From positions 1 through 8,922 of the forward strand of contig JAILBP010000177.1 in assembly GCA_024680835.1 (NCBI GenBank): a stretch of DNA of 8,922 nucleotides, in the 5' to 3' direction. A program made the translations under genes and the position numbers. Origin of the DNA: RGIG6904 sp024680835 (GTDB taxonomy: Bacteria; Bacillota; Clostridia; Lachnospirales; Lachnospiraceae). The notes below the pieces were generated by a model. The model was not told the DNA's origin, did no database searches, and saw only the letters and a program-made list of their open reading frames with translations. Below are positions 1 to 6,753 of this stretch, piece by piece. Position 1 is the first letter of the stretch; each line of letters opens with the position of its first letter.

Positions 1-215
1 GGAATATGGATCTGAGGCTTTATCTCTGCAATAGCTTTTGCTGCATCCATGTCATAGGCTGCACATCTTATGATATCGCACCCACATCTTTCGAGCTCCA
101 GTATCTGGGCTACAGTAGCCTTTACATCTGTAGTCCTGGTATTGGTCATCGACTGTATTGCAATGGGAGCGCCTCCGCCTATGATCACACCGCCTATATT
201 AACCTTTTTTGACAT
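1..215 (-). CDS. ispG: IspG, 4-hydroxy-3-methylbut-2-enyl diphosphate synthase (N-terminal part, cut by window edge)
   Basis: This is the first 71 codons of a gene that runs off the left edge. The product converts 2-C-methyl-erythritol 2,4-cyclodiphosphate to HMBPP, the penultimate step of the MEP isoprenoid pathway, and is a cytoplasmic [4Fe-4S] enzyme. The visible N-terminus has the family signature: IGGGAPIAIQSMTNT at about residues 12-26, then DVKATVAQI and GCDIIRCA followed by DMDAA. The last part differs slightly from the common VRVAVPDMEAA (here IRCAAYDMDAA). The cysteine ligands of the cluster lie in the missing C-terminal part and cannot be checked. The ATG at 215 follows an AAGGG-type ribosome binding site and lies 24 nt after the rseP stop, so it is almost certainly co-transcribed with rseP. 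The dxr-rseP-ispG order is common in Clostridia. Confidence 0.93.
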   Translation of the reverse strand, partial: MSKKVNIGGVIIGGGAPIAIQSMTNTRTTDVKATVAQILELERCGCDIIRCAAYDMDAAKAIAEIKPQIHI

Positions 216-239
216 AATGATCCCTTCTTTCCCGGTATA

Positions 240-1286
240 TCAATGTATGAATATCTTTCTGACATCATTGAACATGATGAGGAACATCAAACCGAACAAC
301 AGCATGATGCCCACAAAATTAACCCCGTTTTCGATCCTGGGATCGCATTTTTTGCGTCTGATTGCTTCTATGATGTAGAACACCAGTCTTCCGCCGTCTA
401 AAGCCGGGAATGGCAGCAGATTCATAACCCCCAGGTTTGCGGACAGCAATACCGATATATTCAAAAGATTCAGGAAAACATAGAAAGCTCCGTCCTGAGA
501 GCTCTCCGTCACGGTATCACCGATGACCTGTACTATACCTACCGGTCCCGAAATCTCGTTGGCACTGACCTTGCCTGTGATCATCATCTTAAGGCTCTCG
601 ATAACATAACTGATCCAGTATCTTACTTCACAAAAACCGTATCCAAGCGCTTTTATGGGATTGACCTTCTCCCTTACTGCGCTGCCGTATATGCCCAGCA
701 GATATCTTCCGTTCTCTTCGCTGTACTGCGGAACCAGAGTCACAGTAGAGGATGCTCCGTCCCTCACATAAGTTACATCTGTTGTCTGCCCGTTATGTGT
801 CAGCATATACAGAGTGATATCCCTGTAAAAGAAAACATGATGACCATTCAAAGAAGTGATCCTGTCACCCTCTTTAAGACCTGCCGACTCTGCCGCAGAG
901 CCCTCTGCAACACCGCTCAAAACCGGCATGTCCACACCTGCGCAGATCAGCAGTATGGCAGCCAGAATGTAAGCGAGAATAAAATTAAACAGAGGACCTG
1001 CAAATACTATGGAAAATCTCTGCCATACTTTCTTTTTGCAGAAGGCTCTGCTCGATTCCGACTCGTCATCCTCACCTTCCATGGCACAGCTTCCGCCGAA
1101 GGGCAAAAGCTTCCAGGCAAAGAGAGTCTCCCCGATCTTTTTGCCTATGATGGTGGGACCGAAGCCCAGTGTAAACTCATTTACCTGAACATCATTAAGT
1201 CGTGCCAGAAGGTAGTGTCCGAACTCGTGAAAAATGATGATAAAGCTGAACACCAGCAAAGCTAAAACAATTCCCAGTATCTTCAT
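240..1286 (-). CDS. rseP: RseP/YluC-type site-2 intramembrane zinc metalloprotease
   Basis: 348 aa, full length for the short Gram-positive RseP (RasP) type with a single PDZ domain. It is an integral membrane zinc protease that cleaves transmembrane segments of anti-sigma factors and leftover signal peptides. The zinc motif HEFGH is at residues 20-24 inside the first membrane helix. GFGP (41-44) follows. A second membrane segment lies at about 94-116, and a PDZ domain at about 120-195 has the ligand-loop region SAAESAGLKEGDRI. ISGPVGI is at 245-251. The third zinc-ligand motif, NLLPFPALDGG (289-299), lies in a C-terminal membrane helix, and a last helix spans about 323-340. All catalytic elements are intact. 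The start ATG is preceded by AGAGG at about 7 nt. The gene sits 96 nt after dxr and 24 nt before ispG, in the usual clostridial order. The substrate cannot be told from the window. Confidence 0.95.
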   Translation of the reverse strand: MKILGIVLALLVFSFIIIFHEFGHYLLARLNDVQVNEFTLGFGPTIIGKKIGETLFAWKLLPFGGSCAMEGEDDESESSRAFCKKKVWQRFSIVFAGPLFNFILAYILAAILLICAGVDMPVLSGVAEGSAAESAGLKEGDRITSLNGHHVFFYRDITLYMLTHNGQTTDVTYVRDGASSTVTLVPQYSEENGRYLLGIYGSAVREKVNPIKALGYGFCEVRYWISYVIESLKMMITGKVSANEISGPVGIVQVIGDTVTESSQDGAFYVFLNLLNISVLLSANLGVMNLLPFPALDGGRLVFYIIEAIRRKKCDPRIENGVNFVGIMLLFGLMFLIMFNDVRKIFIH

Positions 1287-1382
1287 CCTGTAACCTCTTT
1301 CATAAAATATTACGATAAAGTTATTTTTTATCCATCAAACCGGACTTGAAAAAATGATCTTGTACTTCAATTCCGATTTTTA

Positions 1383-2531
1383 TTAATAAAGCCCCTTTAT
1401 GTAATCCACAGTATGCTTTTCGGTCTCGAGGATCTCATGTATATCTGCATTACTGTGAAATATTACGTTATCCATCGCTTTCTCGATGATATCGTAGATC
1501 TGCAAAAAACCAATCTTTTCATCCAGGAACATTGCTACAGCGCACTCATTGGCAGCGTTGAATATTGTGGGCATATTACCGCCTGTCCTAAAAGCTCTTC
1601 GAGCCAGTGACAATCCCCTGAAGGTCTCCTCATCAGGTTTTCGTATATTGATGGCATCTATCATGGAAAAATCCAGACGATCTCCGGCTATGTCAACCCT
1701 CTCCGGATAAAACAGAGCATATGCTATCGGTAACTTCATGTCAGGTGTACCCAGCTGGGCTTTCACCGCGCCGTCAGCAAACTGCACCATGGAATGGATG
1801 ATACTGTCCGGCTGTATCACTACCTGTATCCTGTCGCATTCGACACCGAAAAGATGGCTTGCCTCTATGATCTCGAGTCCTTTGTTAACCATGGTAGCTG
1901 AATCTATGGTGATCTTTTTGCCCATTGACCAGTTGGGATGATGTAAGGCATCGGAAACGCTGACATTTTCAAGATCCTTTGTCTTCTTACCCAAAAAAGG
2001 ACCTCCGGATGCCGTTAACAGAATCTTATCTATAGGATTTGCGCTCTCACCCTGAAGACATTGGAATATCGCAGAATGCTCGGAATCCACAGGATAGATA
2101 TTAATACCTTTTTCTGCTGCAAGAGGCATGATGATGTGTCCGGCGCAGACTAATGTCTCTTTGTTGGCCAAAGCAATGTCTTTTCCACTGTTGATAGCTT
2201 CTATGGTGGGCAGTATCCCTATCATGCCTACGACTGCGGTGACTGTTATGTCACTTTCCACAAAACCCGCAACAGATAACAATCCGTTCATACCTGCCCT
2301 GACATCCACTGCCAGATCCTGTATTCTGAGCCTTAATTCCGCGGCACGGTCCTCATCCATCACAGCAACCAGCTTTGGCTTGAACTCCCTGATCTGTTTT
2401 TCAAAAAGATCGATATTGCTGCCACAGCTCATGGCAGACACGGAAAGTCTTTCATTATATCTTTTCACCAGCTCTAAAGTCTGAGTTCCTATAGAACCGG
2501 TCGATCCCAGTAATGAGATATGCTTCGTCAT
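1383..2531 (-). CDS. dxr: 1-deoxy-D-xylulose 5-phosphate reductoisomerase
   Basis: 382 aa, normal length. It catalyses the NADPH-dependent rearrangement and reduction of DXP to 2-C-methyl-D-erythritol 4-phosphate, the committed step of the MEP pathway and the target of fosmidomycin. The N-terminal Rossmann motif GSTGSIGTQ is at residues 9-17. The substrate and metal site is complete: ALANKETLV (120-128), PVDSEHSAIFQCL (147-159) with metal ligands D149 and E151, ASGGPF (174-179), HPNWSMG (198-204), and SATMVNKGLE (211-220) with the third ligand E220. The C-terminal helical domain contains FNAANECAVAMFL. The ATG at 2531 has an AGGAG site 5 nt upstream. It is 49 nt after cdsA and 96 nt before rseP on the same strand, so it is read as part of the cdsA-dxr-rseP-ispG unit. 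Confidence 0.97.
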   Translation of the reverse strand: MTKHISLLGSTGSIGTQTLELVKRYNERLSVSAMSCGSNIDLFEKQIREFKPKLVAVMDEDRAAELRLRIQDLAVDVRAGMNGLLSVAGFVESDITVTAVVGMIGILPTIEAINSGKDIALANKETLVCAGHIIMPLAAEKGINIYPVDSEHSAIFQCLQGESANPIDKILLTASGGPFLGKKTKDLENVSVSDALHHPNWSMGKKITIDSATMVNKGLEIIEASHLFGVECDRIQVVIQPDSIIHSMVQFADGAVKAQLGTPDMKLPIAYALFYPERVDIAGDRLDFSMIDAINIRKPDEETFRGLSLARRAFRTGGNMPTIFNAANECAVAMFLDEKIGFLQIYDIIEKAMDNVIFHSNADIHEILETEKHTVDYIKGLY

Positions 2532-2580
2532 GATGTCTCCTGTTTTTACGTTTATGATTCAAAGTTTTATCCGGCATTAT

Positions 2581-3423
2581 CTATCTGCCGGCCATCCCTG
2601 TCACTATTAAGGTGAAATATACTACAGGTGCGGTAAATATCACAGAATCAAACCTGTCCATTATGCCGCCGTGTCCCGGAATAAGCTTTCCGTAATCCTT
2701 GATATTACGTTCTCTCTTGATGGCAGATGCAGCCAGATCTCCCACTACCGATATGCAGGCGCCAACGCCAACGGCCACCACCACTGATATCAGGGCCGGT
2801 ATTTCCAGAGCAAGCTTATCCTTTAGTAATATACCATATATTATATAGGTCAATATCATGGCACCGGCTATACCACCCACAAATCCCTCAACGGATTTTT
2901 TTGGTGACAGTTTCGGAGTCAGCTTATGTTTGCCGAATAGCACTCCAACGCAATATGCACAGGTATCCGATCCCCATGATGACAGGAATATCAGCCATAC
3001 CAGGAATAAACCGTTTTCATTGATCTCCCTTGTGAGAAATATGTATGAGATCATGACAGGTACATATACAAATCCGCAGATCGCGCCGAAGATTTCTCCG
3101 GACGAAAGCTTCGGATATGAGAAAACATAGGTAAACATACAGAGTATGAATGTAAATACAACTCCTGCCAGAACTATGGTATTTGAATCAAGTCTTATAA
3201 CATTAATGTATTTTAAGAGAAGTCCGCAATAGACAAGCACAGCACATATAAAGCTCAAGACTGCAGGGGATTTTTTTTGGATTCCCATGGCCCTGTACAT
3301 CTCAAACAATCCGATGATCGATATGACTCCGCAGAATCCAAGCAACGGTATCCCTCCGAGCCAGCCGAAAAATATGATGAAAAGCAGGCAGGCTATGCCG
3401 CTTATAAGTCTCTTGACAAACAT
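2581..3423 (-). CDS. cdsA: Phosphatidate cytidylyltransferase (CDP-diglyceride synthase)
   Basis: 280 aa from the chosen start. It makes CDP-diacylglycerol from CTP and phosphatidic acid, the branch point of phospholipid synthesis, and is a polytopic membrane enzyme. About seven to eight hydrophobic segments are visible across residues 8-272. The CdsA signature is complete at about 228-260: GDLAASAIKRERNIKDYGK, then PGHGGIMDRFDS. Further family blocks are WGSDTCAYCVG (150-160) and SPKKSVEGFVGG (173-184). The frame is open up to a TTG at 3504, but the ATG at 3423 is preferred because GGGAG lies 6 nt upstream and the next residues (FVKRLISGI) match the usual N-terminus. Between uppS and this gene is a terminator-like hairpin and a structured leader, so expression may be partly uncoupled from uppS. 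Confidence 0.95.
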   Translation of the reverse strand: MFVKRLISGIACLLFIIFFGWLGGIPLLGFCGVISIIGLFEMYRAMGIQKKSPAVLSFICAVLVYCGLLLKYINVIRLDSNTIVLAGVVFTFILCMFTYVFSYPKLSSGEIFGAICGFVYVPVMISYIFLTREINENGLFLVWLIFLSSWGSDTCAYCVGVLFGKHKLTPKLSPKKSVEGFVGGIAGAMILTYIIYGILLKDKLALEIPALISVVVAVGVGACISVVGDLAASAIKRERNIKDYGKLIPGHGGIMDRFDSVIFTAPVVYFTLIVTGMAGR

Positions 3424-3442
3424 CACTTTCTCCCAAAAGGTT

Positions 3443-3504
3443 TTGATGCGTCTGTTGTATGGTCCGGCAACAGCCCCGGCCGGTCTAAAACGGACGCATA
3501 TCAA
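3443..3504 (-). promoter_or_regulatory. Predicted structured 5' leader of cdsA
   Basis: On the transcribed (minus) strand, TTGAT(AT)GCGTC at 3504-3493 can pair with GACGCATCAA at 3452-3443. This gives a 10-bp stem with a 2-nt bulge. Inside it, TGTTG and CAACA form a small hairpin around a CCGG-containing loop (3457-3468 region), next to a GC-rich CCGGCCGG palindrome near 3477-3484. The structure ends about 8 nt before the cdsA ribosome binding site. No -10/-35 pair that I would defend was found here. It matches no riboswitch class I recognise, and regulatory function is inference from folding by eye. Confidence 0.35.
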
Positions 3505-3507
3505 TAC

Positions 3508-3560
3508 AAAAAGAAGCCTCTACGTAACTCATAAGAGTCTACCATAAAAGGCTTCTTTTT
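3508..3560 (-). terminator. Terminator-like hairpin between uppS and cdsA, possibly bidirectional
   Basis: A perfect 12-bp inverted repeat (AAAAAGAAGCCT at 3508-3519, AGGCTTCTTTTT at 3549-3560) encloses a 29-nt region. That region can itself fold: GTA-ACTC at 3524-3530 pairs with GAGT-(C)-TAC at 3535-3542 around an ATAA loop. On the minus strand the GAAGCCT/AGGCTTC core is followed by a run of five T residues, the form of an intrinsic terminator. The symmetric A/T flanks give the same form on the plus strand. It lies 79 nt after the uppS stop and 85 nt before the cdsA ATG. Strength is unknown; since downstream genes are essential, either readthrough or an unseen promoter must exist. The 6-mer TCAATA flanks it on both sides (3501-3506 and 3561-3566). 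Confidence 0.6.
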
Positions 3561-3622
3561 TCAATAATAGAATATGCACAAAAAAAGAACATATTGTGTT
3601 TTAGCGTTTATCTCATCAGAAT

Positions 3623-3637
3623 ATATTGTGGAAAATG
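3623..3637. repeat. 15-bp repeat ATATTGTGGAAAATG, copy 1
   Basis: Exact 15-bp match to 8050-8064. This copy lies just beyond the uppS stop codon. A shorter related stretch (AGAACATATTGTG, one mismatch to AGAATATATTGTG at 3618-3630) begins at about 3586. The minus-strand form contains TTTTCCACA, one base from a DnaA box. Function is unknown and chance is possible given the AT-rich composition. Confidence 0.4.
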
Positions 3638-3638
3638 C

Positions 3639-4343
3639 TCAAGCCTTGACTCCTCCGAAACGTCTGTCACGGTTCATGTATGCGTCAACTGCTTTCTTAA
3701 GCTCCGCACCGTCAAATTCCGGCCAGGGCACCTCGGTAAAGTAAAGCTCTGCGTAGGACAACTGCCACATGAGATAATTGGATAATCTCTGCTCTCCGCT
3801 GGTCCGTATCATGAGATCAGGATCCGGTAGCCCCGCAGTATCAAGGTTTTCCGATATGAGATCCTCGGTTATATCTTCGGGGTTCAGTTCACCTCTTTGT
3901 ACCTTGTCGGCAAGTTTTGTAACGGTTCTTCGCATCTCATCCCTGAAACCGTAATTCAAAGCGATGGTCATGTTGAATCCGTCGAAATCCTTTGAGTATT
4001 CCTCCAACTCATCGATCTCTTTTACGAATCCGGGATCGAGACGTGATCTCTCGCCTATAACACGTACACGCATATTGTTCTTTTTGGCCATGGAGCGGCA
4101 TTTTGCCAGATAATCCCTGAGGAGTTTCATGATGACCTTCACTTCCTCTTCCGGCCTTGACCAGTTTTCCGTTGAAAAAGCGTAGAATGTAACGTATTTG
4201 ATCCCCATATCGCTGGCTGCGCGGCATATCTTCTCAACATTCGCCGCACCCACAGTATGACCGTAAGTTCTGGGCATGCCCTTCGCCTTGGCCCATCTGC
4301 CGTTGCCATCCATTATGATAGCTACATGTACAGGTATATCCAT
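3639..4343 (-). CDS. uppS: Isoprenyl transferase, cis-prenyl undecaprenyl diphosphate synthase type
   Basis: 234 aa, a little short of the ~250 aa typical of the family because the N-terminal extension is minimal. It condenses isopentenyl diphosphate with farnesyl diphosphate in cis to make undecaprenyl diphosphate, the lipid carrier for peptidoglycan and teichoic acids, and is a membrane-associated cytosolic enzyme. Conserved blocks are all present: MDGNGRWA (11-18, catalytic D12), H29, FYAFSTENWSRP (53-64), RTSGEQRLSNYLMWQ (180-194), E199, and RDRRFGG (225-231). One oddity is NYGFR at 130-134, where the family usually has NYGGR. The start ATG has GGAGG 13 nt upstream, an unusually long spacing, although a GGGAT lies closer at 4 nt; no better in-frame start exists before the catalytic motif. 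The gap to frr is 26 nt. Confidence 0.96.
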   Translation of the reverse strand: MDIPVHVAIIMDGNGRWAKAKGMPRTYGHTVGAANVEKICRAASDMGIKYVTFYAFSTENWSRPEEEVKVIMKLLRDYLAKCRSMAKKNNMRVRVIGERSRLDPGFVKEIDELEEYSKDFDGFNMTIALNYGFRDEMRRTVTKLADKVQRGELNPEDITEDLISENLDTAGLPDPDLMIRTSGEQRLSNYLMWQLSYAELYFTEVPWPEFDGAELKKAVDAYMNRDRRFGGVKA

Positions 4344-4369
4344 ATTATCCCAACTTCCTCCGGAAAATA

Positions 4370-4924
4370 TTACACAGTCATAAGCTCGTTTGACTTGGTC
4401 TCCACAGCCTTGTCAACCTCTGCCACATATTTATCCGTAAGCTTCTGGATCTGATCCTCAAGATCTTTTATCTCATCCTCTGAGACATCATCGCTTTTTG
4501 CAAGTTTTTTGAATGCGTCATTGGCATCCCTGCGGATGTTTCTGATGGCAACCTTTGCATTCTCACCGTGTTTTTTTACTTCCTTGGTAAGGTCTTTTCT
4601 GCGCTCTTCGGTGAGTTCCGGGAACACAAGACGGATCACCTTGCCGTCGTTGGTGGGGTTTATGCCGAGATCGGACATATTGATAGCCTTCTCGATCTCT
4701 TTAACCAGAGACGGCTCCCAGGGCTGGATCTGCAGCATTCTGGGCTCCGGAACGGAAACATTTGCAACCTGCTGGATCGGGCTGGGTGTTCCGTAATAAT
4801 CAACCCTGATCTTATCCAAAACATGGGGATTGGCGCGTCCTGCACGGATGCTGCCAAGCTCATCATCCAGTGAATTAATGCTCTTTACCATTTTCTCTTC
4901 GTAAACTTTGATCCTCTCGTCCAT
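4370..4924 (-). CDS. frr: Ribosome recycling factor
   Basis: 184 aa, the standard length of about 185. With EF-G it splits the post-termination ribosome so that subunits can be reused. The two-domain architecture is visible. Long helical segments at 1-30 and about 104-184 form the three-helix bundle, with SIRAGRANPHVLD at 25-37. The small domain lies at about 31-103 (VDYYGTPSPIQQVANVSVPEPRML, QPWE, INPTNDGKVIRLVFPELTEERR). The ATG at 4924 is chosen over an in-frame TTG at 4948 because AAGGAG lies just upstream and the MDERIKVYEEKM start fits the family; the TTG falls at the edge of the inserted palindrome. It follows pyrH in the usual order, but the gap of 128 nt has been enlarged by that insertion. 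Confidence 0.97.
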   Translation of the reverse strand: MDERIKVYEEKMVKSINSLDDELGSIRAGRANPHVLDKIRVDYYGTPSPIQQVANVSVPEPRMLQIQPWEPSLVKEIEKAINMSDLGINPTNDGKVIRLVFPELTEERRKDLTKEVKKHGENAKVAIRNIRRDANDAFKKLAKSDDVSEDEIKDLEDQIQKLTDKYVAEVDKAVETKSNELMTV

Positions 4925-4946
4925 TATCCTTCTCCTTTTTTGAATC

Positions 4947-5055
4947 AAGAATTAGTTACTATTCACAGCCAATATCATACAGACAGGCATATGCCAGCTT
5001 GCTGGCAAATATGACTGTCTGTATGTAAAGTGGCTGTGAATAGTAACAAGAATTA
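4947..5055. mobile_element. MITE-like palindromic element with 8-bp target duplication, between pyrH and frr
   Basis: A 93-bp near-perfect palindrome (4955-5047) is flanked by the direct repeat AAGAATTA at 4947-4954 and 5048-5055. Terminal inverted repeats are GTTACTATTCACAGCCA (4955-4971) and its exact complement (5031-5047). Inner arms are CATACAGACAG (4976-4986) and CTGTCTGTATG (5015-5025), and the core is CATAT-GCCAG / CTGGC-AA-ATATG around CTTG (4988-5013). Terminal inverted repeats plus a short direct duplication and no coding capacity is the structure of a non-autonomous transposon-like (MITE) insertion. The right duplication copy overlaps the pyrH stop codon. Removing element and one duplication would leave a 27-nt pyrH-frr gap, normal for this operon. 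In mRNA it would form a long hairpin; there is no T tract, so it is not a standard terminator. The parent transposase family is not identifiable here. Confidence 0.8.
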
Positions 5056-5748
5056 AACATATACTTCCGTACCGTTAAGTTTTCCGGTTACTGCATTCAC
5101 TATGCTGTTTTCCTCATTTAACAGGAAAACATACATGGGCATTTTATTTTCGAGACACATTACCGATGCCGTTAGATCGACCACAGCAAGTTTTTTGTCC
5201 AGAACTTCGCTTATGCTGATACGGTCATATTTTTTTGCATTCGGGTTTGTCTTCGGATCCGAATCGTAAACTCCGTCGATAGCTTTTGCAAGATAGATGG
5301 CATCACAATCGGTCTCGATGGCTCTCAGCACAACACCTGTATCCGTCGAAAAATAGGGATGACCAGTACCGCCCGCAAAAAACACAACCATGCCTTTTCC
5401 GAAGTATTTATTTGCCCTGTCCTTTGAGAAAAGCTTCGTGAAAGAACCGCACTCAAAAGGTGTCAGTATTGCAGTCATCATGCCTGTGGATCTGAATATC
5501 TCCGAAACATAGATGCAATTCATGACCGTAGCTAACATTCCGATGGCATCGGCCTTTGTGCGGTCGATGTTCTCCGATGTACGGCCTCTCCAGAAGTTTC
5601 CTCCGCCTATGACTATACCTACCTGAACTCCCGAATCAACCAGTGTTTTAACCTGAAGGGCAACACCTCTCACTGTCTCCTCGTCAAATCCATGTCCTTT
5701 GTCTCCCGATATTGCCTCACCTGACAGTTTTAGCAGGATCCTCTTCAT
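5053..5748 (-). CDS. pyrH: UMP kinase
   Basis: 231 aa, slightly below the usual ~240. It is the bacterial hexameric uridylate kinase of the amino-acid-kinase fold, making UDP from UMP and ATP for nucleotide and UDP-sugar synthesis. Motifs in order: RILLKLSGEA (3-12), GIVIGGGNFWRG (44-55), DAIGMLATVMN (67-77), FFAGGTGHPYFSTDT (123-137), IYLAKAIDGVYDSDP (151-165), and DLTASVMCLEN before the PMYVF strand. The common GNPFFTTDT appears here as GHPYFSTDT. The ATG at 5748 has AAAGGAG 7 nt upstream. The stop codon TAA at 5055-5053 lies inside the target-site duplication of the palindromic element, so the insertion fell directly at the gene end without changing the protein. Upstream is a bactofilin gene rather than the common rpsB-tsf pair. 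Confidence 0.96.
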   Translation of the reverse strand: MKRILLKLSGEAISGDKGHGFDEETVRGVALQVKTLVDSGVQVGIVIGGGNFWRGRTSENIDRTKADAIGMLATVMNCIYVSEIFRSTGMMTAILTPFECGSFTKLFSKDRANKYFGKGMVVFFAGGTGHPYFSTDTGVVLRAIETDCDAIYLAKAIDGVYDSDPKTNPNAKKYDRISISEVLDKKLAVVDLTASVMCLENKMPMYVFLLNEENSIVNAVTGKLNGTEVYV

Positions 5749-5778
5749 AAAGCTGCTCCTTTCCGGAATAAATATTTA

Positions 5779-5798
5779 GTATTTTGCTGTATTTTGCT
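5779..5798. repeat. Tandem duplication of a 10-mer between bactofilin and pyrH
   Basis: GTATTTTGCT occurs twice head to tail (5779-5788 and 5789-5798) in the 51-nt gap between the bactofilin stop and the pyrH ATG. It could be a slippage product or a paired binding site; there is no clear promoter beside it. Confidence 0.5.
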
Positions 5799-5799
5799 C

Positions 5800-6753
5800 T
5801 TATTTGATCTTTCCAAACAGGGAATCCATATCCACATCGGAATAACACTGTGAGCAGAAACCTTCTATAACAGCGCCGGTGTTGATCTGAACCGACTTAG
5901 ACTTGATATTACCCACAACAACCGCACCGTTGTCCACGATGACAGGCCCCTGAACATCCACATCACCCTTGATAGCACCTGCCACAACAGCCTGTGTTGA
6001 AGAGATATTGCCTATGATAACTGCTCCCACACCAACCTTTACAGCACCTGTTGCATTTATCTCGCCTTCGATCTTGGATGCGTCAGCGAAAAATTCATTA
6101 ACATTGATATTGCCTTTCACGTGACCGCTCACAGTGAGCTTTCCGTTGCACTGGACATCGCCGTTTATGGTACCTTCGATCACAAGGTTACCGGAACTTT
6201 CGATGTTACCTGTAATGCGTGTGCCCTCGGTAATGACAGTAACTTCATCCGTGAGCATCGCAGCCTCGATCTCTTCCTCTGTAGTACGCTGGGTCACAGT
6301 GGTAGTCTTGGTTCTTAAAACTTCCATATTCCTGTCCTCTTTGACATTGCCGGTGATATCATTCGAAATATGCACAGCGCTTTCAACCGGTTTCTCAGTT
6401 GTCTCAACGAACTCCGGAACAGTCTCAACCGGCTCCGGAACAACTGCTGCAGGCTTGTCTGCAAATTCATCCGCAACCGGTGCAGCCTCGATCTCCTCAA
6501 GCTCAAGCTGTCCTAAAAGCGCCGACAGAGCAGGATCCCTGCCGGTGTCTTCACTGTCTGCAGCAGGAACACTGACTGTCTCCTGCTCTGCCTCAACCTG
6601 GTCAAACAAACTGTCAAGACCGGACTTATCAAAATCTGCACTTTCCGAATTCATGCCGTCTTTTTCATCAAGACTTCCCAACGGTTCGTCAGGTGGCAGA
6701 ATATCATTGATCGCCTCAGAAAAATCATCCTTGAAATCCTTAAAAAAACTCAT
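5800..6753 (-). CDS. Bactofilin with long acidic N-terminal region
   Basis: 317 aa, much longer than simple bactofilins (100-200 aa). Bactofilins self-assemble without nucleotide into filaments through a right-handed beta-helix and serve as scaffolds for envelope and shape proteins. The bactofilin domain lies at about 170-298, with the repeating pattern of short glycine-ended turns: EGTRITGNIESSGNL, EGTINGDV, SGHVKGNINV, IEGEINATG, IIGNIS, AIKGDVDV, VVGNIKSK. Residues 1-165 are acidic, proline- and glutamate-rich, and likely disordered. The tail (299-317) contains CSQC (300-303) and DMDSLFG; a related LDSLF occurs at 46-50. No membrane segment is seen, so membrane association would need a partner. 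The ATG at 6753 is preferred over starts at 6765 and 6774 because GGAGG lies 5 nt upstream. It sits between the deacetylase and pyrH on the same strand. Confidence 0.88.
   Translation of the reverse strand: MSFFKDFKDDFSEAINDILPPDEPLGSLDEKDGMNSESADFDKSGLDSLFDQVEAEQETVSVPAADSEDTGRDPALSALLGQLELEEIEAAPVADEFADKPAAVVPEPVETVPEFVETTEKPVESAVHISNDITGNVKEDRNMEVLRTKTTTVTQRTTEEEIEAAMLTDEVTVITEGTRITGNIESSGNLVIEGTINGDVQCNGKLTVSGHVKGNINVNEFFADASKIEGEINATGAVKVGVGAVIIGNISSTQAVVAGAIKGDVDVQGPVIVDNGAVVVGNIKSKSVQINTGAVIEGFCSQCYSDVDMDSLFGKIK

Noticed and set aside
795..1265. 156-aa plus-strand open frame
   Set aside because: Antisense shadow of rseP, which carries the full zinc-protease and PDZ motifs.
1287..1382. 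Promoter in the dxr-rseP gap
   Set aside because: TTGATG and TAATAT-like stretches are present on the minus strand but not at a spacing of 16-18 nt.
3424..3504. 27-residue N-terminal extension of CdsA from TTG 3504
   Set aside because: TTG start without a ribosome binding site; the ATG at 3423 has GGGAG at 6 nt and fits the family N-terminus. The extension lies in a self-complementary leader.
3623..3637. DnaA box cluster or replication origin
   Set aside because: Only isolated near-matches to the DnaA box are present, with no array, AT-rich unwinding element or dnaA/dnaN neighbours.
4925..4948. Extended Frr start at TTG 4948
   Set aside because: It would begin in the target duplication of the inserted element and would translate through the AAGGAG site used by the ATG at 4924.
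4955..5047. Palindrome as an intrinsic terminator
   Set aside because: Neither arm is followed by a T tract, and the flanking direct repeats point to insertion instead.
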